Positions 55,401-63,910 of a stretch of 64,000 bases of DNA are shown piece after piece. The notes under the pieces are model-generated. The model ran no database searches. It was not told the origin of the DNA and was given only the letters and a program-made list of their open reading frames with translations. Position 1 is the stretch's first letter; each line of letters begins with the position of its first letter. A program made the translations under genes and the position numbers. This DNA comes from Schistocephalus solidus (lineage: Eukaryota > Platyhelminthes > Cestoda > Diphyllobothriidea > Diphyllobothriidae). The stretch covers positions 62,001-126,000 of the forward strand of contig WEDG01003382.1 of the NCBI GenBank assembly GCA_017591395.1. The letters are read 5' to 3'.

Positions 55401-57462
55401 TTTCGGGAGTCATACATACCGGGTACGGAGGCACACTCAACACTGAAGACCCTCGCCTGGTCTAGCCCGTCGGTCGTGACAGTTGCCCGGGGTGTGGCCG
55501 CTGGGAAGAACCCAAATTCGAGGAGCCACAGGTGAGAGTTGGGTACCAGTTAGAGGCGGCCACCAAAGCATTCACCACCTTTACGAGACAAATGGAGCGT
55601 CCAAATGCTATCTCTGTGGTGTTACCCTTAACTAGTACTCCTACACCCTAACCATTTTGACCTACTGGCATAACAAATAACATCGTGAGTAAAGAAGACT
55701 GGCTGGTCGATTACCGAAAGGATTTCTTTATTTGTGAGCTTTCGTACTCGTGCAGTTGTCCAGCGTCAGAGGTAGAAGCAGCAACAAACCTCGCGACAGT
55801 TATGAGCAGTGGTAGCCAATCGCCGATCCTTCACGTCGACGTGGAGGTGTCTGCTCAGGGCCCTGTCTGTCGGTGCCCAATTCGTACATCGACGAGACTA
55901 ATCGTTGACTGGCGACGACCGCCCATAACTGTCGCCTGCTTTATTACTGCTCTCCTCTCTGACGATGGACTCCTATGCTGGTTCGGGTGCTTGCAAATAA
56001 ATAAACGGTTCTGGTGCTCGACCAATCTTCTCCCTTAATATAAAGGCACCTGGAATTCGAAAATTTGGCTCTATTCGTGAAATGACATCGTTTTCATTGA
56101 AATGGCAAACAAATTACAGTTTGAAATATCTTTTAAGCCTGCTGTGGCAGCTACTCGAGGTCCTTTTTATCTTTAACTTTTCTTTCAAAATAAGTGTTTT
56201 ACCGTTTACTTTAACCCATGACACACTATCTGCCGAAGCTTATGATGCACTGCCGAACTCATTAAATAAGTCTTCATGCCAAGTACCGGGCATTTTTTCT
56301 CATTAACTTCGTGCGTGCTCGCATGCCGGCCTTCAGGCTTGCACTTTTTCAGCTCTTGGTGTGAATCCTTTTCAGGAAAGTCGAAGGTTTACTACTTACT
56401 TAAATTCAACCATATCTCACGGAAATAGCGCGCCTATATTGTCTTTTGTAACCCATATCTAGAGAATGTGTGTTTTTCGATCGAGTTTCTGGAAGTTCAG
56501 AATATTTTGTCGTTCACAAAGTTTATTTGTTCCACCAATTTTCAAACCACATGTATATTTCCACGTCATCTCGCGACATGTTTTGAATTTAAATACAGTT
56601 ACGTTTCTTTTCGTGTTCCCATGAAGGTCTTTTTACGTTTATGCATTAATTGAATTACCGGCCATACCTTGTAAAGAGATTTAATTGACTTGCTGGCATG
56701 AGACCGCATATACAACCTACAAGTCACACAAACTTTCACGTCGAAGTTGTCTTCCTCAATTAGTTATTTTATAGACAAACAATTTCTCCCAAGTATAATA
56801 ATTAAATGGTTTCTACCCAATAGCGAAAACATTGTTAAATTCATAGAAATATCGAAAGTCAATAAAAGATCGCTTATCATGCAGAGATTGTTCCCCGGTT
56901 AATAAACTCAGGTTACTGGAAAGTGTCCCACCCGTAAAGTAATATGGTATCAGAAGTTAATTTGTATGATAAGTTCCGTTTTAATCCATATTTCGCCATC
57001 ACTAAAGCAATCTCTTCTTAAATATGTTTAAACGATTTCGTTGCATGCGTTCCTGCGTTTACTGCATGTTGTTATCAGGAGGGGAGGTAGACCTAGAGGG
57101 TTTAATATTAGCAGCTGAACACTTACTCGTGCTTGACTGACTACGCTTTTTCACTTTTCGTTCCTTTAGTGGTCGCTTCTGTTTCGTTTTTTATGTGTCA
57201 AGGATTTTTTTGGATTTTTTATGTATTTTCGTAGGACATTTTTAAATGCTCTTTCTTTTGGTGTATAGGTCTCGCACCACCCACCAATATCTGCCTTTTA
57301 TGCAGAATATCCTCCGAGTCGCATCCAGGTCGGTGGTCATATTTGGACCAAGTCGAAATTCCTGGGCCTCAGCATTGGCGTGGAAATGGTCGGTAACGCG
57401 ACTGTGTCTCTACTTGACTTAGATGAGGACTACACTGTCACTTTTCCGTCTGCTTATGGAAG
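11726..57462 (+). CDS. OSBPL9: Oxysterol-binding protein-related protein 9 (partial gene, eight exons located)
   Basis: Lipid-transfer protein that exchanges sterol and phosphoinositide or phosphatidylserine between the ER and the Golgi or endosomes (known for ORP9). Recognised exons: 11726-11814, 13095-13193, 15959-16033, 22867-22917, 28582-29029, 34711-34928, 46330-46781, 57269-57462, together about 1626 nt (542 residues). In order they give the last helix of the PH domain ([14 protein letters not shown]), the linker ([19 protein letters not shown], then [11 protein letters not shown]), a Ser-rich region with an FFAT-like motif (SEEFYDTHE), an acidic stretch, and the ORD core ([43 protein letters not shown]). 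Residue similarity to vertebrate ORP9 is high in the ORD. All introns have GT/AG ends, and phases match except between the fourth and fifth exons. The PH start and ORD end are not located. Coordinates span introns. Confidence 0.93.
11815..13094 (+). other. OSBPL9 intron (about 1.28 kb)
   Basis: No element recognised. It begins gtgggt and ends in a T-rich tract and ttag. Short open frames on both strands have no recognisable content. Confidence 0.7.
13095..13193 (+). CDS. OSBPL9: OSBPL9 exon: linker with EADAYLQ motif
   Basis: 33 codons in phase 0 at both ends, between ttag and gtacag. The product [20 protein letters not shown] matches the ORP9 linker segment ([18 protein letters not shown] in vertebrates) just after the PH domain. 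This region is predicted to be helical and is thought to help dimerisation; that role is family knowledge, not visible here. Confidence 0.9.
13194..15958 (+). other. OSBPL9 intron (about 2.8 kb)
   Basis: No recognisable coding motif or element. It starts gtacag and ends ctcccag after a pyrimidine stretch. Confidence 0.7.
15959..16033 (+). CDS. OSBPL9: OSBPL9 exon: linker helix
   Basis: 25 codons in phase 0, [20 protein letters not shown] and onward, ending LQ before gtgagt. It follows the DQHQ end of the previous exon and corresponds in position to the EQLKLFDDKL segment of vertebrate ORP9. Similarity is modest; the call rests on phase, splice sites and order. Confidence 0.78.
18320..18640 (+). 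mobile_element. RT palm fragment of a different non-LTR lineage
   Basis: Around 18360 the frame reads [17 protein letters not shown], the RT motif before the catalytic site. After a stop, another frame reads [17 protein letters not shown], with the active-site motif YADD changed to YADN at 18446-18457, and then [13 protein letters not shown]. This looks like a CR1/Jockey-type element rather than the zinc-finger LINE family of this window. Only about 100 codons remain, with stops. The clade is inference from motif style. Confidence 0.7.
20580..21030 (+). repeat. AT-rich dispersed repeat X, copy 1, left part
   Basis: From gggtatctttcggtttcaga near 20620 through the aaaccctaagtgcaagttaa segment to aaacctttggaagaacactt near 21010, this matches 33330-33750 at roughly 75% by eye. 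The match stops at about 21030, where Penelope-like coding sequence begins, and resumes at about 22215. Confidence 0.75.
21035..22220 (+). mobile_element. Penelope-like element, 5'-truncated, GIY-YIG nuclease and 3' region
   Basis: PLEs copy themselves with a telomerase-related RT and a C-terminal GIY-YIG endonuclease. This copy starts within the RT-to-nuclease linker ([20 protein letters not shown], then [20 protein letters not shown]). The frame changes near 21300. It then has the nuclease core, VYRAWCSCG at 21471-21497 and [12 protein letters not shown] at about 21504-21539, followed by [20 protein letters not shown] near 21630-21690. The coding part stops at about 21713. A TATA-like ataaata (22075) and a hammerhead-like motif (22113-22157) follow. 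Both edges fall inside dispersed repeat X, so they mark the insertion borders. Confidence 0.85.
22113..22157 (+). ncRNA. Hammerhead-ribozyme-like motif at the end of the PLE
   Basis: Core-like order: TTGATGA (22116-22122; consensus CTGATGA), a short stem ATTC/GAAT closing a loop, then GAAA (22141-22144). It lies at the 3' end of the element, where PLEs of many animals are known to carry minimal hammerheads. The first core base is changed, so cleavage is doubtful. Secondary structure was judged by eye only. Confidence 0.45.
22215..22480 (+). repeat. AT-rich dispersed repeat X, copy 1, right part
   Basis: Resumes the match to the copy at 33330-34025: aaaattataagagtatc, tttaccgagtgag, the cggcagtctggggtgactga segment, and gccagatattgtac near 22460. 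In the other copy the left and right parts are contiguous. Confidence 0.75.
22867..22917 (+). CDS. OSBPL9: OSBPL9 exon: IVCLQFAK helix
   Basis: 17 codons, [17 protein letters not shown], between cttag and gtacgt, phase 0 at both ends. It aligns with the vertebrate ORP9 segment ending HCIVLLQIAKD, which closes the helical linker. The next located exon (28582) needs one base carried over, so phase 0 here does not join to it directly. Confidence 0.85.
24730..24837 (+). repeat. tRNA-derived SINE-like repeat, complete copy
   Basis: 24730-24812 folds as a tRNA by eye: acceptor ggcttcg/cgaggct (7 pairs, two wobbles), D stem gctc/gagc, a four-pair anticodon stem, a long variable region, and T arm gtggg-ttcgaat-cccac. 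The anticodon loop gtactaa would give ACT (Ser-like, in keeping with the long variable region), but that is an unusual anticodon. The 3' flank gagtttttcacaagtgg is shared with the truncated copy at 41076, so this is better read as a short dispersed repeat, or a tRNA gene that seeded one, than as a working tRNA. Confidence 0.6.
25225..25375 (+). repeat. Second tRNA-derived SINE-like repeat
   Basis: A box-A-like segment gtggcgcagtgagttagagc (25233-25252) and a box-B-like arm cgagttcgatcctcg (25265-25279) give a degenerate tRNA head. An unrelated body follows and runs into a long TA microsatellite, a common arrangement for SINE tails. There is no second copy in the window to confirm the borders. 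Confidence 0.5.
25376..25441. repeat. TA dinucleotide microsatellite, about 33 units
   Basis: Uninterrupted TA repeat directly after the SINE-like body. Reading it as protein gives a meaningless Tyr-Ile run. Confidence 0.95.
25608..25631. repeat. Short TA microsatellite
   Basis: About twelve TA units, 170 bases after the larger TA tract. Confidence 0.85.
26100..26320 (-). mobile_element. Short dispersed repeat with hammerhead-like 3' part (retrozyme-like), copy 1
   Basis: Read on the minus strand it matches the + strand repeats ending at 56040 and 58320: a ttgattggctaat segment, ataactgtcgc, a hammerhead-like core, then aataaacaaatg and a gtgctcgatc motif. It has no coding capacity. The arrangement resembles small non-autonomous retroelements thought to be moved by Penelope-like elements. 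Confidence 0.6.
26119..26157 (-). ncRNA. Hammerhead-like motif (decayed)
   Basis: Minus strand: a CTTACGA core (consensus CTGATGA), stem GGAC/GTCC, then GAAA and TCTC. Two or three core positions are changed, so it is probably inactive. Confidence 0.4.
28582..29029 (+). CDS. OSBPL9: OSBPL9 exon: Ser/Thr-rich region with FFAT-like motif
   Basis: The acceptor tttgatcag precedes it and ct|gtaagt ends it. It needs one base from the previous exon, carries 148 full codons, and leaves two bases (CT). The low-complexity stretch [17 protein letters not shown] leads to [20 protein letters not shown], then [17 protein letters not shown]. The EFYDTHE core (28932-28952) with its acidic-Ser run matches the FFAT-like motif of ORP9 (EFYDADE in vertebrates), which binds VAP proteins on the ER. 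The upstream part is much less conserved. Confidence 0.88.
31236..33190 (-). mobile_element. Penelope-like element, longest copy, antisense to OSBPL9
   Basis: From the right: an N-terminal segment with [20 protein letters not shown] near 33090, [20 protein letters not shown] near 32870, [20 protein letters not shown] near 32490, and the catalytic YVDD (32359-32370), intact. Then come [20 protein letters not shown] near 32280, a [12 protein letters not shown] segment near 32100, and the GIY-YIG region starting [13 protein letters not shown] near 31840. In the last, the expected YVGETGR strand is missing, so the nuclease core is damaged. The C-terminal [15 protein letters not shown] segment lies near 31670. 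The frame is broken near 32720, 32080 and 31900. The 3' end carries a hammerhead-like motif. Confidence 0.88.
31272..31306 (-). ncRNA. Hammerhead-like motif at the 3' end of the PLE
   Basis: Minus strand: TTGATGG (consensus CTGATGA), a six-pair stem GGGTTC/GAATCC around a GAAAAA loop, then GAAA and CGTC, followed by the shared aggccaat segment also found in the 50 kb copy. The stem and second core are well kept; the first core has two changes. Confidence 0.5.
33222..33263 (+). ncRNA. Hammerhead-like motif, inverted relative to its PLE
   Basis: CTGATGA (33234-33240) is intact, then ttcgagtgag and GAAA (33260-33263). The flank tctgccgctgtct plus core matches the minus-strand sequence at 50090-50050 closely. 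It points away from the PLE body at 33190-31236, as expected for an inverted terminal repeat copy of a Penelope-like element. Stem II is imperfect. Confidence 0.5.
33330..34025 (+). repeat. AT-rich dispersed repeat X, copy 2, uninterrupted
   Basis: Matches both halves of copy 1 (20580-21030 and 22215-22480) without a gap: gggtatctttccgtttcaga at 33340, ctaagtgcaagtg near 33520, gcctttggaagaaagc near 33720, gccggcagtctggaatgact near 33870, and gccagatattgtacg near 34000. No coding capacity and no clear terminal repeats; class unknown. Confidence 0.75.
34711..34928 (+). CDS. OSBPL9: OSBPL9 exon: acidic segment before the ORD
   Basis: The acceptor gttaag and donor gtgagt flank a segment that completes the CT| codon of the previous exon with C (Leu) and leaves one base, C. 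It includes [20 protein letters not shown], then [17 protein letters not shown], and ends [11 protein letters not shown]. It corresponds to the variable, acidic part of ORP9 (DADLFDSHDDRDDD in vertebrates) just before the lipid-binding domain. The dual phase agreement on both sides makes the call firm despite low residue conservation. Confidence 0.87.
38560..39060 (+). repeat. Solo LINE 3' tail
   Basis: Contains actatcacggtgcgctaaaa near 38625, gccgtggcttggaaggttgc, the ggcactcccactccgtggga-type segment (here ggtactcccactccgtggga near 38771), the gccagccacctgcgccctct segment and the end motif gtacatcgtcgaaatcgacg near 38990. Only the second unit of the tail is present and there is no RT part. 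Confidence 0.75.
40404..40462. repeat. CT dinucleotide microsatellite
   Basis: About 25 CT units plus an interrupted end (tttctctccc). Confidence 0.95.
40910..41065 (+). repeat. AT-rich dispersed repeat X, partial copy 3
   Basis: Matches the middle of repeat X: tccacatccagagcaaaatt, cttattctgacg, and ggaaaccctgaatgcgcaag, then gaggttcaaaattataagag. It ends at the edge of the truncated tRNA-like repeat. Confidence 0.55.
41076..41169 (+). repeat. tRNA-derived SINE-like repeat, 5'-truncated copy
   Basis: Starts inside the D loop (ttggctagagcgttggctgt), continues through the same anticodon region and T arm (with one change, ggtccgattcccac) and ends with the shared gagtttttcacaagtgg tail. Compared with the copy at 24730 it lacks the first half of the tRNA head. 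That is how 5'-truncated retroposition would look. Confidence 0.65.
42022..42153 (+). CDS. Unidentified exon-like island in an OSBPL9 intron
   Basis: An open stretch of about 44-51 codons (open from 42001) reading [20 protein letters not shown], then [20 protein letters not shown], ending at a good donor (gac|gtgagt after 42153). The amino-acid mix is that of a folded protein. The nearest acceptor-like AG is at 42020-42021 with a poor pyrimidine tract. It cannot belong to OSBPL9, whose neighbouring exons join in phase without it. I do not recognise the family. It could be part of a nested gene or a captured fragment. Confidence 0.4.
42700..44905 (-). mobile_element. LINE copy C: RT with mutated active site, zinc-finger remnants, tail
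   Basis: The single longest open RT stretch of the family is at 44898-44371: [49 protein letters not shown], and the catalytic motif FAND in place of FADD (44500-44511). RT is therefore inactive even where the frame is open. The post-RT region ([20 protein letters not shown]) lies at 44090-44020, degenerate finger modules (MRIH-like, [16 protein letters not shown]) at 43920-43230, and tail fragments at 43060-42700. Its right edge abuts a Penelope-like fragment in the same orientation. Confidence 0.83.
44920..45530 (-). mobile_element. Penelope-like RT fragment
   Basis: On the minus strand: a [16 protein letters not shown] segment near 45480 (GTPMGSPLS motif in intact PLEs), then [20 protein letters not shown] near 45420-45360. 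There the catalytic YVDD reads YLDN, and [20 protein letters not shown] follows. After a frame break the linker reads [20 protein letters not shown] near 45050. Dead RT. It belongs to yet another PLE subfamily, judged by residues. Confidence 0.75.
46330..46781 (+). CDS. OSBPL9: OSBPL9 exon: N-terminal half of the ORD
   Basis: The acceptor tttttag precedes it. The first two bases complete the C| of the previous exon (CTG, Leu), 150 codons follow, and it ends phase 0 at gaacag|gtaccc. It contains [58 protein letters not shown] and [12 protein letters not shown], closely matching vertebrate ORP9. The lid region and the KPYNPILGE strand are part of the sterol/PI4P pocket. It ends with AEQ, so the ORP signature EQVSHHPP is completed by the next exon. 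Confidence 0.95.
47240..47839 (+). pseudogene. NPRL2-like (GATOR1 subunit) segment, apparently broken
   Basis: From 47436 to 47839 an open frame reads [20 protein letters not shown], then [17 protein letters not shown], and [20 protein letters not shown]. This matches the N-terminal longin region of NPRL2 (in vertebrates YSRNALLFNLGFV, then KKLAGYLTTLELE, then ILLEELNASGRCTLPID). It ends at a donor-like gtaagc. Upstream, in another frame, [20 protein letters not shown] (47360-47420) matches the preceding NPRL2 segment, and [14 protein letters not shown] (47250-47300), with stops, resembles FFSEFHPTLGPKITYQ. A frame change near 47435 with a few residues missing, plus the upstream stops, indicates a pseudogene or assembly errors. 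No later NPRL2 exons were found. Confidence 0.55.
48296..48447 (+). CDS. Unidentified exon-like island in an OSBPL9 intron
   Basis: Bounded by actatag and by acg|gtaaaa, with a branch-point-like ctgac and T-rich sequence upstream. It gives 50 codons including [20 protein letters not shown], then [20 protein letters not shown]. The helical, Leu-rich pattern recalls GAIN- or REJ-type regions of large receptors, but that is only an impression. It does not match the part of NPRL2 that would follow 47839. It may be part of a nested gene or a chance open frame. Confidence 0.35.
48715..49345 (+). repeat. Solo LINE 3' tail, well preserved
   Basis: Begins aatcctggtgtgtgcgttat near 48732, continues gtcgtgctgtggcgcgcgaa, actatcacggtgcgctaaaa near 48932, ggcactcccactccgtggaa near 49087, and ends gtggacctcgtcgaaatcga near 49311. 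It is nearly identical in layout to the tail of copy E (62325-62800) but has no LINE coding sequence in front. Confidence 0.8.
49990..50560 (-). mobile_element. Penelope-like element, 3' end fragment
   Basis: The minus strand from 50560 has a worn GIY-YIG C-terminal segment (gaggccgaaattctcatt, then gtgagccgtaagctgcttga, coding a [12 protein letters not shown] end), a non-coding 3' region, and a hammerhead-like motif at 50085-50041. After this comes aggccaatgttccagcgatc, shared with the PLE end at 31280-31240. This shared end defines the 3' terminus of this PLE subfamily. Confidence 0.7.
50041..50085 (-). ncRNA. Hammerhead-like motif, best-preserved copy
   Basis: Minus strand: CTGATGA intact (50079-50073), stem AGGTGTT/AATATCT with wobble pairs around a CGAGTGA loop, then GAAA (50052-50049) and TGTC. 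It lies at the 3' end of the PLE, the known site of minimal hammerheads in these elements. If the first pair of the stem uses the last core A, geometry is slightly off, so activity is uncertain. Confidence 0.55.
51420..52190 (-). repeat. LINE 3' tail (copy D)
   Basis: Two diverged units read on the minus strand: the first from about 52190, the second from about 51845 (tatcacggtgcgctaaaagc), ending at the ccaccgtatgcttc motif near 51450. The layout is the same as in copies B and E. Confidence 0.82.
51420..55640 (-). mobile_element. LINE copy D: longest copy, RT, zinc fingers and tail
   Basis: From the right: a 5' segment (about 55590-55250) shared with copy B, linker ([12 protein letters not shown] near 55040), a pre-RT segment near 54720-54480, then the longest open RT part (54360-54010: [59 protein letters not shown]). 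The next RT part has FADD intact (53786-53775). The YLGSTLSRNTR-type segment is near 53570, then the AETWT region, a KRRYK-like linker, fingers from about 52900 to 52300, and tail 52190-51420. Frames change near 54010, 53450 and 53000. No apurinic-type endonuclease domain is recognisable, so the middle of the 5' half is probably deleted. Confidence 0.88.
55690..56045 (+). mobile_element. Retrozyme-like short repeat, copy 2
   Basis: Shares cgttgactggc, cccataactgtcgcc, the hammerhead-like core (55955-55992), aataaataaacggttctggt and gctcgacc with the repeats at 26100 (minus) and 57990. It begins 50 bases beyond LINE copy D and has no coding capacity. Confidence 0.6.
55955..55992 (+). ncRNA. 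Hammerhead-like motif (decayed)
   Basis: CTGACGATGG in place of CTGATGA, a GGACTC stem arm and a partner GGTTC, with GAAA replaced by CGGGT. Recognised mainly by alignment with the copies at 26.1 and 58.2 kb; very probably inactive. Confidence 0.35.
57269..57462 (+). CDS. OSBPL9: OSBPL9 exon: ORD signature
   Basis: The acceptor gtgtatag precedes it. It reads [18 protein letters not shown], then [20 protein letters not shown] and [13 protein letters not shown], then two bases of an Arg-type codon before gtgatt. Joined to EQ of the previous exon it restores the EQVSHHPP fingerprint, whose His pair contacts the phosphoinositide headgroup in ORP structures. Vertebrate ORP9 has [15 protein letters not shown] and LTFPNGYGR at the same places. 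The remaining C-terminal ORD exons were not found in the rest of the window. Confidence 0.95.
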
Positions 57463-57989
57463 GTGATTTATAAACCCCGTTCCCTTCATACGACCACAAG
57501 TAGAACTTTTTCGCTTATTTTGAAGAAGGGTTGCACGCATAGGAAAAGTTGTCCAAATTTATATGCCCAGAACTGTTGCCTGTCTGTGATTCCAATTCAT
57601 GGGTACGTGCTGGTCTTTTTTGGCGCTAACTGGATTTTCACTTATTTGCAACAATTGCATCGGAGGAGTTCACAACTTGTAAAAGTGCTTTTGTGCTCTA
57701 TGAAGGAGTTTTATGGAAAAATATGTATGAGTAAAAAAAACAAAGACTGATTGAGCAACGGAACCATTTCTTTTCCGGACCTCTCGTTCTTGTGCAGGAG
57801 TCCACTGTCAGGGATATTAATAGCAGCAGAACAAGCCACCGACCGTGAGATGACTGTTCAGCCTTATGTATGTGGGTGCCAGATGAATCCATTGGCTGAG
57901 TTCTCATCCCGTGCCTAAACTGCGCATGTAAATGCCCAAGTCAGGGGGAACGCATGCGTGGATCGCACATGCACGAGCACAAGCTGGCT

Positions 57990-58330
57990 GGGAGGCGCGG
58001 TGACGAATTAGCTCAAGTGGCTGCCCACACTTTGGATGCGGGTTACGAGTTTAACTTCGCATCCTCCAAGATTACTGCCCATGTCGGAAGCAAGACACGT
58101 TGAGAGTTGAACGAAACCTTGACCTCTATTGATCAGGGGCCCTCCCTGCACAGGGACCTCCCGACCTGCAACACCGATTGCGGATTGGCTAATGATCACG
58201 ATAACTGTCACCTTTTCTGTGGTTGCTGTCATCTCTGACAATGGACTCTTGTGCTAGTTCGAAAGCGCAGAAGAACTAATAAATGGTTCCGGTGCTCTGC
58301 CACTCTCCTTCCTTACTCATACTGACACTC
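57990..58330 (+). mobile_element. Retrozyme-like short repeat, copy 3 (most complete)
   Basis: Starts with a tRNA-like head: box-A-like tagctcaagtgg (58009-58020) and box-B-like ggttacgagt (58041-58050). The body carries ggattggctaatgatcacga and ataactgtcac, a hammerhead-like motif (58232-58268), then aataaatggttccggtgctc. Pol III-type boxes plus a ribozyme would make a small, non-autonomous element. The boxes are weak. Confidence 0.55.
58232..58268 (+). ncRNA. Hammerhead-like motif (partly decayed)
   Basis: A CTGACAATG core (consensus CTGATGA), stem GGACT/AGTTC around an eight-base loop, GAAA intact at 58261-58264, then GCGC. The stem and second core are kept; the first core is damaged. Confidence 0.42.
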
Positions 58331-58689
58331 GCAATTTGAACGTTCGCCTTCAGCATATTTATGTTTAGAGAGTTTGGTCAGTAGCTCGTCTCTTGTCATG
58401 CAACAGATATTAATCTTTATTAGCGAGATAATATACGATTTATTTTGAAAGCATAATTCCAAAATGTTCAGCAGTAAAGTCCTTCATTCACCGTGGATCA
58501 AGTGGGTACACAAAAGAGAACACTGGAAGATCACAAATATTGTATAATGGCCGAAAACTGCAACTGTCAGTATCATGAACAATCGTAAGTGAATAAGTCG
58601 CAAATTTTATGCCAGATTTTAATTCCTTCAAAACGGTGCTAGCGTAGTGTGAAGATGACCTCATCATTATAGTACAAATTTGCCCCCTA

Positions 58690-59065
58690 AACGGGCCACC
58701 TGGTAGATGCGTTGGACCAACACGGGGGCCACATCAGGGTATGGCATGTGTTATTCGGGTTGCGCTCTGCTAACAAATGCCGAACATGGGGGTGTGGTGG
58801 CACGCCTAGGGGTGGCTAGGGCTTACGGGACCCGGCCGCGCCAGCCACCTACGTCCTCTCCCGCCCCCGGTCTTATTGACTCTGTCTTGACACCGGGCTC
58901 AGGTGGTAGAGGAGGAGAGAGTGCGGTAGCTGCAGCGCAAGGCTACTATCACTTAAAACTAATTCACGCGCAAGTCACCGTCCCTGCACCACCTTTCCGT
59001 GGAGAATACGATGCACCTCAAGGAAATCGACGGTCGAACTATCATCAAGTTAGACATGGCTGTAA
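58690..59065 (+). repeat. Solo LINE 3' tail fragment
   Basis: Second-unit tail sequence: gccgcgccagccacctacgt near 58835, ctgtcttgacaccgggctca near 58883, agagtgcggtagctgcagcg near 58917, and the end motif aaatcgacggtcgaacta near 59025. Confidence 0.75.
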
Positions 59066-59094
59066 TGACAGGTGTCGGTGAAAATACATAGTGA

Positions 59095-59475
59095 ACTGAG
59101 AAAGGGGTAGGCGTTATCCGAATTGAGTTCCTATAACAAATGCCCAATATGGGGAGGCGTTGGGGCATGCGTAGGTGAAGGCTCACACCGTAACAGCCAT
59201 TCTTACCATTTATGGCACTCCCACTCCGTGGGAACTGATTCAGGCGTGGTGGCACAGTCAAAGGCGTCTCCGATCGCGCCAGCCACCTGCGTCCGGCCCC
59301 GCTTCTGGTCTTTTGGACTCTGCCTTTACACCTGGCACAGGCGGGTAAGGAAAGAGAGAGTGCGGTAGCTGCAGCGCATGTCTTCTATCACTTAAAACTA
59401 GTATACGCGCAAGTCACTATCCCTATCTCGCCGTGGAGCATGCGATGAACATCGTCGACTCTGATGGTCGACGCC
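59095..59475 (+). repeat. Solo LINE 3' tail fragment, tandem to the previous one
   Basis: Repeats the same part of the tail in the same orientation: ggcactcccactccgtggga near 59214, gcgccagccacctgcgtccg near 59276, agagtgcggtagctgcagcg near 59357, and a worn end motif near 59450. It runs directly into the CT microsatellite. Confidence 0.72.
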
Positions 59476-59496
59476 GACCTTGATCTCCAGCTCTCT

Positions 59497-62810
<3,314 letters not shown>

Positions 62811-63714
62811 CAGGCGGTAAATTACCCATTGCATTAATCTCAGCTGAACCCTAATGCATCACCCCGAGCACAAAAAAGCCAACATCCTGCCAACAAATGT
62901 TGAAGTAAATCCGACAATTTTTGTAAGGAATGCCACACAGATGACTTAGTAGTGTATGTTAAGCCTTTACGTGCGCATCAGGATACATACTGGACAATAT
63001 TTAAAAAGTGGAAGTAAAACTTTTATTGCCTTTTGCTGGTTTATTTTAGTCCTGTTTCATGTAGAAAGTGAATACTTCCGAGTGTTGCTTTTTGAGATGT
63101 CGACCATTCCATTTGGTATCATTAGGCGGTCTTTCTTTTCACTACAAATCTCTTCTTTTCATAGTGTCCGTTGTGCATCATAAGAGTTGACATGGTTTCG
63201 TTTGCTTTAACATATGAAACAATCGCTGGCATAGGATCTGCCGTAGAATAACCGCATGTGAAAAGTGGGGCTATTATTTAAATGGGCTGACATCAAAAGC
63301 CATTTTTGAACCTATCCGAAAATAAACCGTTGGTGTAGAAGTAAGGACTTTTGCAACGTACATCTGTGATTAATATGCTCTTGAGCAGATAAAATAAGTT
63401 CATTTTCGAATGAACAGTACTTTTCTACATTGTTTTCCAAATGCGGACCGATGTCTTTCATCTTCTCCCTAAGTTGATTAATTGGGTGTAGCGACAAGCT
63501 TTCCTTTACGCGTGTCCAACCGACGAATAGAATCATTATCTTGCCTAACTTGTAGGTGTTTTTCGTTTTCCTTGCCTTCTTCTGTGCACTATTTTGCTAC
63601 TAACACTGCTCTAAAGTGGCCCAACCAGTAGTAAAAATAGCTCACAATAGACCAGTGGTATCTTATCTATTGGTGCATTAATTCTGCTCAAAAGGTATAC
63701 CGCAGAAAAATAAG
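62811..63714. other. Nothing recognised
   Basis: AT-rich sequence with short open frames of no identifiable content. It is probably OSBPL9 intron or downstream DNA. Confidence 0.4.
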
Positions 63715-63910
63715 CTACGATAGTTCGACCGTCGTAGTCCGACGATGTCCACCGTATGCTCCATGGGAAAGTGGAGCAGGGACGGTGACTTGCGCGTGAT
63801 TCAGGCCTTACTCTCTACCCCACCCCCACAGTCAAACCGCTGTCCGAGCCGGTCAGTTTTCTGATGCGGAAGTGGGCGCAGCTGCTGGTGACCTCGTCTA
63901 CGTGTACTAC
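63715..63910 (-). repeat. Solo LINE 3' tail fragment at the window edge
   Basis: On the minus strand it starts near 63910 and ends with the gtggacatcgtcggactacg motif near 63745. It includes the aatcacgcgcaagtcaccgt segment. It is truncated and in opposite orientation to copy E 900 bases away. Confidence 0.7.

Larger units (their letters stand above)
46782..57268 (+). other. OSBPL9 intron (about 10.5 kb)
   Basis: Interrupts the EQ|VSHHPP signature. It holds an NPRL2-like segment (47240-47839), an exon-like island (48296-48447), a solo LINE tail (48715-49345), a PLE fragment (49990-50560), LINE copy D (51420-55640) and a retrozyme-like repeat (55690-56045). The stretches 46782-47240, 50600-51420 and 56050-57268 show nothing recognised. 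Confidence 0.7.
57463..58690. other. OSBPL9 intron beginning; mostly unrecognised
   Basis: Begins gtgatt after the exon. Apart from the retrozyme-like repeat at 57990-58330, nothing was identified. A short open frame at 57463-57750 is the read-through of the exon frame region and has no motif. Confidence 0.5.
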
